DNA of 64,000 bases, taken from Scalesia atractyloides. Lineage: Eukaryota > Streptophyta > Magnoliopsida > Asterales > Asteraceae. This document shows positions 10,121-21,272 of the stretch, one piece after another. The DNA is taken from NCBI GenBank assembly GCA_947069175.1, contig CAMTDV010000027.1:36097369-36161368 (forward strand). Direction: 5' to 3'. Within the stretch, counting starts at the first letter, position 1. Every line of letters begins with the position of its first letter. The position numbers and the translations under genes are program-made. A model generated the notes under the pieces. That model was not told where the DNA came from. It ran no database searches and worked only from the letters and a program-made list of their open reading frames with translations.

Positions 10121-12061
10121 CTAAAATATGCACAAAAATATACAACAACAAAAGAGAACAAACCGGTAATCATCTCTGGTATCACTCGTTGGGATCCACC
10201 GGTGGATATGGTTGGTAGGGGTATCCCGTGAGGGCGACATCATGTCCTGAAAGTCATCGAGTGGCCCTCTCTCGCCTTCAGCCGGCGCTTGGAACTGCGT
10301 TGGGATGAAACTGGAACTGACTGCTTCGGGCCTATGCGGAGATGGATCAGAGGGCCTGGAAGGAAGAGGAAGGTTCTCATATGAGGTCCAAGGCGTGTGC
10401 TCTTGGTATGGACGCCCCGCCTCCCAATCTCTATGGTGGCGCTCTTGGTCATGCAAATGTTTGGCGTTATTAACCCGCCATCTATTGCGCCACCGCCATA
10501 GCATGCCACTGGCGGTCTTCCAATGCTTTCTGATCAGCATGCGCCCTTTCCTGCTCCTCCTCCCATGCTTGCCTTCTAGATAATTCTTGTGCCTGATACA
10601 AGTCTTGTCTTTCCATAAAGGCTTGCTGGGTGGCCCACTGCTCTTGTAGTCTCTCCCAATATTCTTGCTCTTTGGCCCGATGAGCAGCCTCTTCAGCCCA
10701 ATGAGATTGTTGTTGGGCTTCCCAATTTTATTCCCATTGTTTCCTCCTTTGTTCATACTCCCGGTTCTCCCCAATACAAGCGGAGACATTATCATAAACA
10801 TCTTGTTGCCCCCGATTGTAGTTTGGATAGCCGGGCTTACGTCAGTTAGGAATGAAGCTTGCCACCCCAGCTGAAATTTCCTGATGTGGCCGGGTGTACC
10901 TCTATCGGGGTCCCCTCGGACCCCAAGGCTCATCTTCATCCTCTTCGTCAGCCATCTCCTCCCCTCTTGCAGCTTCCTGGGCTGCACTCGGGTCAGTGAA
11001 TTGGAATCTGTGTCCTTGGTCATCAGTGACTATATACTGCTGACCATACACTTGTACCTGTATCTTCCAATGCTGCTTCATTGTGGCAAAGCAGATTTGA
11101 TCCACCGGCTTCGAGACCCACAACGAATCTGGTGGGAACGTATTCTGTTGCACAATCATGGCGCTGATGAGTCATACGTACGGTATCATCTTGCGGGTGT
11201 ACGACTCACGAGTGTCCCAAGTGTTGATCATTACAAGATGGCGCCATGATAACTTAGGTACTCCAAAAAGTAATGAATGGAGTATCCTACAATCCGAAGC
11301 CTTCACTTTACCCCGATCCCCGAATCGAACCATAATATTTTCAATAGAGAAGGGTTGAAAGATCTTTCCTTCAACCGATAACTGAATGCGTGACGCCGCC
11401 CCACCATCAGCAAATGGCAATACTGATCCAACCATGCCATCGGGATCAGAAGAATTTACCCTGTTGCCCAAAAAATGATCGACGTTGTAGTAATAATACT
11501 CGTCGATTCCCAATGAGTCAAACCGGGAAATACAATTCATGGTTTCATTTTGTCCTCTACCCGTATCACCTACCAATCGCCATGTGTGCAGTGGGCCATC
11601 CTTGTTGATGAACCGGAGCGAGGCCAACCACTCACAGACAACAGCCAAATAAACCCGCGGTGTGATGTCCTCACACCAATCCAGAACTCTCTCCCAACCA
11701 ATCCTCTCAAACATCTGGACGATCCCAATCGTCCTGAACTCGTCCACATTCAAAGTGCGCTCCGACACAATCCTTTCCGGGATAGATGTAGTAACCCTGT
11801 GAACCATTTTCCACTTCCAAAGTTTAATCTCTAACCGTTTGTCATTAAACCTTGAAAGTGGTTTTTTCTTATTATTCTCCCACGGCTCGCCCACGTTACT
11901 ATCCCTTATTCTCTCCCAAGCCCAGTCTTATCTGAACAATTGATCATCGTTGTCTTCCAACTGACTCAATTGTTCCCATTTCCTTGCTCTATGACCCAAA
12001 GATGACCCGACTCCCGAGATGAGCCTTGTCCCGAAATCTTACTCCTCTTTCGGCTCGCCAT
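10121..12061 (-). pseudogene. Post-integrase (env-position) third ORF of the Athila-like element, broken
   Basis: The most likely start is the ATG whose first base is 12061, opening MASRKRSKISGQGSSRE, a basic and Ser-rich N terminus. The frame shifts within about 70 bases. The main conserved block is 11894-11172 (240 codons), with aromatic and charged stretches such as FERIGWERVLDWCEDITPRV and FDSLGIDEYYYYNVDHFLG. It ends at an in-frame TGA at 11174-11172, and the same frame reopens and runs to 10902. Further down the reading frame changes at least twice, through a Gln/Glu-rich, probably coiled-coil stretch, to a Pro/Ser-rich tail ending near 10155-10121. Position and general appearance match the third ORF of Athila-group elements, sometimes called env-like. 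I see no clear signal peptide or membrane segment, so an envelope function is not supported here. A splice acceptor lies directly upstream. Confidence 0.6.
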
Positions 12062-12100
12062 ACCTACAAGTCAAGATGCAAAGAAAACAATTAAACCTTT
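12062..12100 (-). promoter_or_regulatory. Splice-acceptor-like sequence before the third ORF
   Basis: On the minus strand a pyrimidine-rich tract, TTGTTTTCTTTGC, is followed by TTGACTTGTAG and then GT-ATG, placing the AG at 12065-12064, three bases before the start codon at 12061. This suggests the third ORF is expressed from a spliced RNA. Splicing itself is not shown by sequence alone. Confidence 0.55.
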
Positions 12101-13392
12101 TCTAAGTTCAAGCATATAATTCTATCACTCCAAAACTTCAATTCAATTCACATTCTTGACTATGACAAACAATGTTGAACCAAACTTAGTTGATTAGACA
12201 AAATTAGCCGGTTTAAACTTTCAAAATTGGCACTTTTGTTAACATCTAAACTTAAGTTTTTATGTTCTTCATCCTAAATATATAAGATTTTAAACAACTT
12301 TCAACATTGTGTTCATGTTCAAGCATGCAACTTTAACAATCATAATCACATTACTTGGCTATGTTGCATGTTCAATCCCACCTAAATCAACCATAAACTC
12401 AAATTCAAGCAATAACTCATACAATAGCATCATAAACAACCTACTCTTAAACCTAAGTTCAAAATTCCGGAAGAAAATCACAAACCATATGACATCCATG
12501 CTCAAATTGAAGTAAAGATCATACCTTTAGTGTTGTATAGTTGATAGAACTTGAAAAAGATGTAATACAAACTTGAAGAACACTTTTCCTTAGAAACCCG
12601 AAATTTGAACTTCACCAATCTTGCAAACAAGCAAGAATTGAAAGAAACCATGTTGGAGGATTTTGTTCTACTCGAAAAACTACACAAAATAGGCTCAAGA
12701 ATCGATTGATTTGGTAGAGAATTGAAGAAGATGTGAGGATTTGAAGTTTAGGGTTCTTGAAGGAAATTGGGGAAGATGAATGGAGATAGTGATGAAAGTG
12801 CAGAGATTTTTGGTTGTTTTAAAGAGATGTTGGGTGGATAGGGTTCACCCGGGTCGAATTTGTGGCTAAAAATGTGTTTGGGTCGAGTTAAAGTGGGTTT
12901 AAAATGGGTTAGGTCTGAAAATTTACGTTAAAACTAAACCTGCGTCGGCTAACAAACCAAGGGCCGTCACCGACGGCCCAAAGGTCTGTCGCCGACGCCC
13001 CTTAAAAGTGCACAATTTCTCCGACGGCTTATCTTCCTGTCTACGACACATTTCACCCGACGCACTTAACCATGAGCCGTCAGCGACGGCCTAAAGCCCC
13101 GTCGCTGACGGGTTACCAATTCCCCCTTTTTTCACATGACACGACACGTACGTTTACTATACCCCCCGAATAACCATCAATTGTCCTCAATACACAAAAC
13201 AATCTAAAAACATACCTTATGTCTTCATGACCCGTTTGCAAAATCCGAACTTCACATGTTAACGAGATTAGTACGAAACGAACTAAATAAAATACAAACC
13301 ATGCACGCAAACAATAAAAATATACAAAACTCTACAACAATTGTTCTTGGTCCTTTAATTGACCTCATAAGTTGGCACGCTTACCAAAAAGC
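12101..13392 (-). other. Spacer between integrase and third ORF, containing an LTR-related block
   Basis: There is no coding in this 1.3-kb stretch. At about 12940-13115 it contains a GC-rich segment that matches the GC-rich part of the LTR (about 7980-8160) in order and orientation: CACAA-TTTC-CTCCGACGGCTTATC, then CTGTCTACGACA, then CGTCAGCGACGGCC, then CCGTCGCTGACGG. The remainder is AT-rich and carries an AGGGTTCTTGAAGG-type stretch also reminiscent of the LTR. Confidence 0.6.
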
Positions 13393-14740
13393 TTACCAAT
13401 TCCTTGTTTGTACCGTTATTCTCCTCGTTACCATCAAGAAACGTTTAAGATGATGACCGTTAACCATTTGTTTTGACCCATCCTTTGGGTCCTCAATGGT
13501 AACATCCCCTAACTTGCCGACCCTCGTGATCGCATACGAACCCATCCATTTGCTCTTTAGCTTTCCGGGAAAGAACTTGAGCCGTGAATTGTTTAGCCAA
13601 ACCTTTTGGCCCACCACAAATTCCTTCAGCTTTAATTTGGCATCATGTGCTCTTTTCATGCCATCCTTGTATTTTGAGGCACATTAATATGCCTCTTCCC
13701 GAAGCTCCTCTAGCATGCAAAGCTTCAACTTGCGTTCTTTACCTGCATCATCATATTTAAGTTTAACTTCCTTAATAGCCCAAAATGCACGATGTACAAG
13801 TTCAACCGGCAAGTGAAAATTTTATCGTAAACCAATCGGTAAGGAGTAGTGCCAATAGGTGTCTTATGTGCCGTTCGATAGGCCCATAAGGCATAGTTCA
13901 ACTTCGTTGATCAATCCTTACGGTCCGGTCGAACGGTCTTTTGCAAAATTTCCTTTATTTGCCTATTGGATACCTGTACTTGACCACTTATGTGCGGGTG
14001 ATAGGGGGTAGCAATTCTATAGTCAACACCATACCATTTTAGTAATTTCCCAAAATTAAAGTTCTTAAATGAGATCCCCTATCACTAATGATTACCCGAG
14101 GTATCCCAAATCTAGAAATAATATTAGTTTGCACAAAATTACAAACAACGGTATGGTCATTCATTTTGGTGGCGATTGCTTCAACTCATTTAGACACATA
14201 ATCTACCGCCACCAAAATATATAAGTTCCCATGAGAATTAGGGAATGGGCCCATGAAATCGATTCCCCACACATCAAAGATATCAACAATAAGAATCGGT
14301 TGCATGGGTATCTCATCCCGCTTAGAAATACCCCCTACTTTTTGACACTCTACATAGTTTTTTCCCAAAATTAAAAGCATCTTTAAAGATAGTCGACCAA
14401 TATAGGCCGCTATTGAGCATGTTGTGTCCCGTTTTGTGACCACTAAAATGGCCCCCACAAGCAAAGGAATGCAAGTGCATCAAGACACTCGGGATCTCCT
14501 CATCCGGTATGTATCTTCTCACAACTTGATTCGGACATGTCTTGAATAAATCTGGTTCTTCCCATGTGTAGTACGTGATTTGAGTTAGAAAATGCAATCT
14601 CCTCCTCCTATCCCAATGAGCCGGCAAATCACCTATCACAAAATAATTTATAAAGTTAGCAAACCAAGGTAATGTTGAAACTTTAAGAATATGCTCATCT
14701 GGGAAAGTCTCATTAATCTCCACACGAGAAGAACCCTTCT
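13393..14740 (-). pseudogene. Integrase domain of the Athila-like pol, broken
   Basis: The order on the minus strand is as follows. A zinc-binding N-terminal part has the HLHSFACGGHFSGHKT stretch at about 14485-14430. The catalytic core begins near 14265 with WGIDFMGPFPNSHGN, supplying the first Asp. The second Asp lies in a GIPRVIISD-like stretch near 14080-14110. The C-terminal part, 13659-13393, contains QKVWLNNSRLKFFPGKLKS and SKWMGSYAITRV. Where the third catalytic acid (Glu) is expected, near 13960-13975, the frame reads SGQVQVSNRQIK, so a Gln codon (CAG) is present, and a stop follows about 16 codons later after PDRKD. Frame changes occur near 14350 and 14185. The enzyme would insert the cDNA copy into host DNA, and this copy cannot be functional. 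Confidence 0.8.
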
Positions 14741-16227
14741 CTACCAACAACCGGGATAAGTGGTCCGCCACCACATTCTCGCTACCCTTCTTATCCCGTA
14801 ACTCTAGGTCGAATTCTTGTAGCAATAGAACCCATCGGATCAACCGCGGCTTTGCATCCTTTTTCTCCATGAGGTACCTGATAGCAGAATGGTCAGAATA
14901 AACAATTACTTTGCTACCCCAAATATAAGCCCGGAATTTATCCAATGCATACACCACCGCAAGTAGCTCTTTTTCAGTTGTTGTATAATTCAATTGAGCA
15001 TCCGAAAGAGTCTTACTTGCGTAGTAATGGAAACGGGTTTCTTTTCTACCCTTTGACCCAACACGGCCCCAACCGCATAATCACTTGCATCACACATAAT
15101 TTCGAATGGTAAAGACCAATTCGGTGATTGCAAGATTGGGGCCTCAACCAACTTTTCTTTTAATACATTAAAAGCATTTTGACAATCTTTGTTAAAGTCA
15201 ACGGGTGGTCTTTTAGCAATAAATTACATAGAGGTTTTGTTATATCACTAAACCCTTTTATAAACCTTTTATAAAACCCCACATGACCCAAAAATGATCT
15301 AACGCCCTTAACGCTTGTGGGATATGGCAAAGTAGAAATAACTTGCACTTTCACCTATCAACCTCTATCCCACGACTTGACACCACGTGTCCCAACACAA
15401 TTCCCTCTTGAACCATAAAATGGCTCTTTTCCCAACTCAAAACCAAATTTTTCTCAACACATCTTTTTAAAACCTTTTCGAGTTGGTCAAGGCAAACATC
15501 AAATGATGACCCAAAAATTGAAAAATCATCCATGAAGATTTCTAAAGATTCCCCCACCATATCTGAAAAATACTCATCATACACCTTTGAAAGGTGGCGG
15601 GGGCATTACATAACCCAAACGGCATTCGCCTAAACGCAAAGGTACCGTATGCGCAAGTAAAAGTAGTCTTAGCTTGGTCTTCCGGATGGATAGCTATTTG
15701 ATTGTAACCTGAATACCCATCCAAGAAACAATAATACTTTTGACCCGCTAACTTTTCAAAAATTTGGTCAATAATAGGTAAAGGGAAATGGTCTTTAGAA
15801 GTTGCTGAATTCAACTTCCTATAATCAATACAAATACGCCACCCAGTTACCGGCCGAGTGGCGACCTCTTCACCTGCGTCCTTCGTGACGACTTGGATGC
15901 CCGCCTTTTGGGAACTGTCTGTGTTGGGCTCACCCATTGGCTATCAGAGATGGGGTATATGATACCCGCATCTAGCCACTTTAGTACCTCCTTCTTGACA
16001 ACTTCTCTCGTGTTGGGATTCAATCTCCGTTGTGTGTCACGAGAAGGAGTACTACCATCTTCGGTGATGATCTTGTGCATCACTACGGAAGGGCTAATTC
16101 CCTTCAAATCAGCAATGGTCCACCCAATAGCGGATCTATTGGCGACCAACACATCCATCAATTTCTTCTCTTGCTCCCCGGTCAGATTTGCCGCAATGAT
16201 GACCGGTAGCGTGTTGCCCTCACCCAC
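14741..16227 (-). pseudogene. Reverse transcriptase and RNase H of the Athila-like pol, broken
   Basis: RT starts with ANRSAIGWTIADLKGISPSV (16227-15847 segment) and continues with WRICIDYRKLNSATSKDHFP, FLDGYSGYNQIAIHPEDQ and MPFGLCNAPATFQRC (15937-15542). The active-site box is FMDDFSIFG at about 15535-15510, with both Asp residues intact. The thumb follows with VRSFLGHVGFYKRFIKGFSD (15354-15160). RNase H begins at 14993 with MNYTTTEKELLAVVYALDKF and has YSDHSAIRYLMEKKDAKPR and VVADHLSRL. The FMDD variant and this RNase H type fit Athila-group gypsy elements. At least three frame changes (near 15850, 15550 and 15350), plus a gap at 14994-15160 where the frame is lost, interrupt it. It would copy element RNA into DNA in cytoplasmic particles. 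Confidence 0.88.
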
Positions 16228-16545
16228 TTAAGCATACTTCAAATGCTTGGGCAACACATTCAACTCAACGGTAGGAGGTTCTATCAAAGACGGCTTAAGC
16301 TTTGAATCAATCTTCTCGGGAAGACTTTCCACTTGGTGTGTCAAAGGTGGTCTTCCTTCCTTCACCGCCATTACCTCCTTCCTTTTCTCTTCCTCATCCA
16401 TGCTTCGATTGGTTTCCGATTGCAACCTGTCAAACATAAAGCACTCCTTTATTGTGTTTTCCTCCTCGACACCCATGTCGCAAAGAGGTATACACTCGTC
16501 AACAACGTCCGCCATATAGCATTTATCATTGACTAGAGGATCCGT
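16228..16545 (-). pseudogene. Linker between protease and RT
   Basis: An open stretch of 95 codons (16515-16228), acidic at first (MADVVDECIPLCDMGVEEEN) and ending with NVLPKHLKYA, where many gypsy pol proteins read LP.HLKYA just before the RT domain. It belongs to pol and has no catalytic motif. The upstream frame break near 16516-16545 separates it from the protease. Confidence 0.65.
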
Positions 16546-16548
16546 TAA

Positions 16549-16989
16549 TCACGCAAAAACGTTCAACCGCAACCAACGGTTACCAAAAGTCATGTCAACC
16601 GTTCCCGTTTTACAATTAATTTGAGCATTTGATGTTGCCAAAAACGGTCGACCGAGAATAACCGTAGGTTGCTTGGTTAGGTCCAATGAAACATAATCAA
16701 GTACTAAGAAGTCCATCGGATAGTAAAAGTCCTCGACCTGGACAATTACATCCGTGACTATTCCACGGGGTAGTTTAGGAGTTAAATCGGCTAACACTAC
16801 GATAGTGTTTGCCGCTCTAAGTGGACCAAACTCATATTGGTCATACAAACTACCTAGTAGAATACTCACACTAGCACCAAGATCCAAGAGTGCCCTAGTC
16901 ATTTTAAATTCTCCAACTTGATTGGAGATGATAGGCGCTCCCGGGTCTTGTAGCTTAGGCGGAAGTGCACCCGAAAGAATCAAACTCAC
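16549..16989 (-). pseudogene. Aspartic protease domain of the Athila-like element
   Basis: The open frame of 146 codons carries the active-site stretch ALLDLGASVSILLGSLYDQ, a flap-like GIVTDVIVQVEDFYYPMDFL and the closing VILGRPFLATSNAQINCKTG, all standard order for retropepsins. The usual DTGAS reads DLGAS, a variant commonly seen in Athila-group elements. The domain cleaves the Gag-Pol polyprotein during particle maturation. The frame is open across the domain but is not continuous with gag or RT. Confidence 0.8.
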
Positions 16990-17076
16990 ATTTTCGGCTA
17001 AATCAAGTTTCTTTGGAAATTTGTGAGTTCGCTTTTAGGTACACAAGTCCTTCAAGTACTTAGCATATTATAACAC

Positions 17077-19767
17077 TTATTTTATAGCATCCGAAAGTGG
17101 TAGGTTGATTTTAACTTGTTTAAAAATTTCCCATATTTCTTCTTGGTGAGGACCTCTTTTGTTTACCACTTTTTTGGATGGTCCCAATAAAGCTTCGGGA
17201 TAAGGGGCGGTATTAACCTCCACACCCTTTTTCTTAGCCTTTGGGATGGGGACGGTCACAACGGGTGTAGTCTTTTCATTTTTTAAAACATTTTCCTTTT
17301 GACCCGTTTGACCGTCAGCACTCTCATCATCGCTAACCTTTTCCACCACCCCTTCAACAAACTGAGGTGGTGGTGACACAACACCATTTTCAATGACTCT
17401 ACCACTACGTATGATATGATATTTTATTAATTGGTACCTCACGAGTGTTCTTCGAGCTGGACCCTTGATGCTTAGGGTTCACTGTAGTGTCACTAGGTAG
17501 CTTTCCACCACTTCCACCCATCTCCGCCACTCCCTCCGTAAGTTGACCCACTTGCTTCTCCAAATCTTTATGCGATTTATCACGAACTTCGAACTCCTTT
17601 TTCATTTACATATTTAGCTCTTGATTTGAAGTTGTGACGGCATTCCTGATTGCATCTAACTTTGAACTTACGGAGTCTTCACCACCCATTGGAGGATAGA
17701 GTTACCACCTCCATTACCACCTTGGTTGTAGCCCCTTTGATACCCACCTGCACGGTTTTGGTAATTTTGGCCACTTCCTTGATTGTAATTCTTTGGTAAC
17801 CCCCTTGATTACCGCCTTGACGGTTTTGGTACATCGAACCCCCTTGATTACCACTTTGATTATTCATCTGAAAATTGGGATTCATTTGATTTGAAGCATT
17901 TCCATAGCGAAAGATGGGATGGTTTCTCAATCCCGGGTGATAAGTTTTTGACTTCATGTCAAATTGTTTTCGCTCACCATAAACTTGATTCAACTCTTCA
18001 TTCACATGTGCCATGCTCACTTGACATTCCTCGGTTCGATGCCCAATATCCCTACAATCTTCGCATACCGCGAATTGCACCGCACCAACATCCTTCTTTT
18101 TCATTCGCGCCAACTCCCTTTCCAAAGTGGCAATTCTATCTTTGGCGTTTGAATCGAGGTCGGGAAGAGATCGAGAAATAGGATGCTTCTTAGATCGGTC
18201 CGCCATAGCGACCGCTTTGGAATTCTTGCTCATCCTTTCCAAGAAATCCCAATCATCTTCCTCATGGTTGTTCAACAACGTTCCATTACTAGCCGATTGT
18301 AGGTACTTGTGATCATCGGCATCCAATCCCCTCACAAAGCATTTATGTAACTCCCACCTTGGAATTTGGTGATGAGGACACTTCCTAACCAATTCCTTGA
18401 AACTGGTCAATGCCTCATGTAACAATTCCCCCGGTAATTGCCTAAATGACCGAATCTCATCCCTTGCATCATCGGTCTTTACAATAGAGTAGTATTCATC
18501 CAAAAAGACTTGTTGCAATCTCCGCCCAAGTGTGAATGCTATTTGTGGGGAAGTGTGAGAAACCATTGCTTGGCTTTTTCTTTTAGTGAAAATTGAAATA
18601 GCCTCAATTTCACTTCTTCCAACGCAAAATCATGACCACCGATCGTGCCACATATGGCCGAAAATTCCGCTAAGTGTGTATACGGCTCGTCATTTGTTCT
18701 ACCGTTGAAGTGGGGTAGAATGTTGATGTAGTTCGGCTTGCAATCAAATTCCCTTCTTCCTCGAGGTGTAGGCACAATTGGTGAGTCATTTTCAGTGACC
18801 ACCGGTCTAAATCGCCCATTAACACCCCTCAGAGCTTATTGATGCATTTGGCGTCTCGGACCATTTACCTCTGGATTCATCGGTCTCATATTACCCCTTC
18901 GATCGCCACCCCCATTTCCACCTTGATTCCCACCGCCCACAAATTGTGGAATTCGGTTACGGTTACTGTTATTATTGTTGTTGTTGCCGTAATCCCGATT
19001 CCGTCGATCATTGCGTGGTTGACGGTTATTCCCGTAGCCATCATCTCTACCAAACTCTTGCCCATATCCGTCATTATTTCCCAAAAAGTTGGCATTTTGA
19101 TAACCAAACTCGTCATAATCAAACCCCCGAGCATGTAAAAATTCCCCATGTTGTTATCGCCCCATTCATCATCCACAACTCTTTCATTGTCATTCCCACC
19201 GTCATCTGAATATTCCGAGTGGATGCTCACATGATCCGGCGATTGATAACCGGGAACACTCTACGGTGCATCATCGGGAATATTATTTCTCAACTCATCG
19301 AGGTTGAGAAACTGGGCTTCATTTGTGGGATTGCCACGACTATGGTTAACCCCACACTTGGCGTTAACATTTCGGTTGTTGAGATTTGGAGGTAGTCGGT
19401 TTTGTGGGTTTTGGTTTGGAGGAGGAGGTGTGGGTGTACGTTGGCGGTTGCTTTGGTTTCGACTACAGTTTTGGAATGGTGGTGTTGGTGGTCTTGTGTT
19501 GTTACCACCCCCCGATTGATGGTTTTGGGTGTCTTGGTTTTGATTTTGGGGTGGGTAATCATAGAATTGGTTTTGGTTGTTGGGTTGGTTGGAGTTTTGA
19601 GGATCCATTGGAATCGGTCCAAAGGATAGTGTAGGTGGTGAGTTGGTGTTGGGTGAATTAGAGACAACGGTTGCCTCTAATCGGTTGGCTAAATTTCTTC
19701 TAACGACCCGCTCTATCTCCGGTTCGAACACTAACGGCGAGGTCCTCCTGGAATTCCGTGTATGCAT
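17077..19767 (-). pseudogene. Gag of the Athila-like element, broken
   Basis: The start at 19767 (MHTRNSRRTSPLVFEPEIER) leads into an Asn/Gln/Pro-rich region (to 19261). An Asn/Gly/Arg-rich stretch follows (19084-18836). The retrotransposon gag domain occupies 18802-17679 with FNGRTNDEPYTHLAEFSAIC, AKQWFLTLP, DEIRSFRQLPGELLHEALTS and FKELVRKCPHHQIPRWELHK. A CCHC zinc knuckle, CEDCRDIGHRTEEC, lies near 18060. A Gly/Asn/Gln-rich tail and a charged C-terminal part (17605-17077) follow. Gag forms the particle and binds element RNA. Frameshifts near 19260, 18830, 18550, 17640 and 17440 break it. Low-complexity Asn/Gln sequence probably makes the frame unstable and also produces open frames on the other strand. 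Confidence 0.82.
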
Positions 19768-19892
19768 GCACTACCTATAACATGCACAAGTAACACACCC
19801 GTGTAACACAAAAGTAAAGACGGTATAAAGAAACAAGCACTTTAAACAATTTATCATAAAATCAATTAAATCCAAACGCAAAGCGCACGAAC

Positions 19893-19910
19893 TCCCCAAC
19901 AACGGCGCCA
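19893..19910 (-). promoter_or_regulatory. Primer-binding site, tRNA-Asp type
   Basis: On the minus strand TGGCGCCGTTGTTGGGGA lies 5 bases inside the 5' LTR. It matches the complement of the 3' end of plant tRNA-Asp (TGGCGCCGTTGCCGGGG) except for two bases. This primer type is usual in Athila-group elements. Confidence 0.8.
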
Positions 19911-19915
19911 AAATT

Positions 19916-21272
19916 TGATCGGAGTGTCGCGCCCCGGACAAAGATAACATTTATATGCCCTATACCCTTAACAATGTGTTAGTGGTAGTAAGGGGTCTAA
20001 CCATGAAGAGTTTGTGGTTTGCGTGCGGACAAGATTGATTTTAACGGTTGTCATGATTATGAAGCTTGCTATGTTGTTCAGTTGAAATGATTATTTGATT
20101 GAAAGAGATGTTGGATTTAACCGACAAGTTTGGTTGCAATTATTTAACTACAAAAACTTGAACAATTGAGATTTTCACGAAAACTTGATTGATTGGTTGT
20201 AAACAATAATTTAGGACAAGGTTCACACCCGGTTCGGTAATTGAAATCCGAGGGTTCCTACACGTTTTAGGTTCAATTCAATTGTAACAATGATCAACGA
20301 GTTTAGTGTTGCGTGGCTTAGGTGCCAAAAGCTATCGACGTAAACAACGGACTACAATGCACTTCATGACCAAGAACATGTAAATATTAACCTAGACAAG
20401 GCATAATCGCACATAAACATTTCGCAAAGTCAAATTTCATAACTCATTCGACAATTCACGAATACAATACAAATGCAAGTCAATTATCATAGGTTTTCAA
20501 AATCATAGTACAATTTGTCACAAATCAAACTCAAAACAATGTTAAACCCTAGAACTTACAAAAACCTACACATGGGTGAAACCTGAAGAGATTAGCCGCT
20601 CATGGTGAACGAAACATGATCGCTGGATGAGGAATTATTGAACATGACCATCTTGAAGCTTCGAAGGTGGTGATGATTAGGGTTTAAATGGATGATGGTG
20701 GTGAAAGGATGATGAAGGAGATGGTGATGATAGGCTAGGGTTATGATTGATGATTGTAATTCGGATAATTCAAGGGATTGGATGGATTGAAAAATGACGT
20801 GGGATGATGATTATGGTGTTCTTGGCTCCCAAGAGGTGTTTCAAGGCTCTTAAACTCGTAACTCCTTCACAAATGGGTCAAGCACACATTAAAACCAGTT
20901 CAAAATTGAGTTTCAGCGACAAGACTATCACAGGGGCGTCGCCGACTCCCCCTAGAAATAACAACTTTCCTCTGACGCTCTAATCCACTGTCTACGACAA
21001 TTTTTCTCTGACGGGCTATTTGAGGGGCGTCGCCGGTGGCCCAATAGGGCGTCGGCGACGACCTCTCAAAACCATGTTTTCCTGTTTTCCCATTTCGCGA
21101 TCCTGGTTGACCTGTTTTCCGTCCCGGAGCTCCAAAACGCTCCTGAATAGCTCCTTAAACTCCGTAAACCTGGAAAACACAAATACAATCAAAAGTAGGC
21201 TATTCGAAACTAAAAGTCAAGTAAAATATTAACTTAAACTTAATAGAAACATTGGTTTTCGACCACGTATCA
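19916..21272 (-). repeat. 5' LTR of the Athila-like element
   Basis: This 1357-bp repeat is the partner of 6997-8353, with the same GC-rich inverted-repeat stretch at about 20900-21065. It would contain the promoter for the element RNA, transcribed leftwards. No TATA box could be fixed with confidence. Differences from the other LTR are mainly single-base transitions plus a 2-base indel. Confidence 0.92.

Larger units (their letters stand above)
6997..21272 (-). mobile_element. Complete, decayed Athila-like Ty3/gypsy LTR retrotransposon (14.3 kb)
   Basis: Two direct repeats of exactly 1357 bp bound the element. Read on the minus strand each begins TGATACGTGG and ends CACTCCGATCA. Inside, in minus-strand order, are a primer site resembling the tRNA-Asp 3' end, gag, protease, RT, RNase H, integrase, a non-coding spacer, a third ORF in the env position, an untranslated region, and a polypurine tract. 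Flanking 5-mers are CCTGT (6992-6996) and CCTAT (21273-21277), a target duplication with one change. Over the first roughly 250 LTR bases I count about 14 differences by eye, about 5 percent, so this is not a recent insertion. The length, third ORF and DLGAS protease fit the Athila group, from family knowledge. Stops and frameshifts throughout make it non-autonomous now. Confidence 0.9.

Noticed and set aside
10305..11858. Plus-strand open frames of 60-120 codons
   Set aside because: They lie opposite the third ORF of the Athila-like element and have no family resemblance. They are antisense shadows of a GC-richer coding stretch.
18839..19634. Plus-strand Val/Trp/Gly-rich open frames
   Set aside because: They are the complement of the Asn/Gln/Pro-rich gag region. 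Their composition follows from the low-complexity sense strand.
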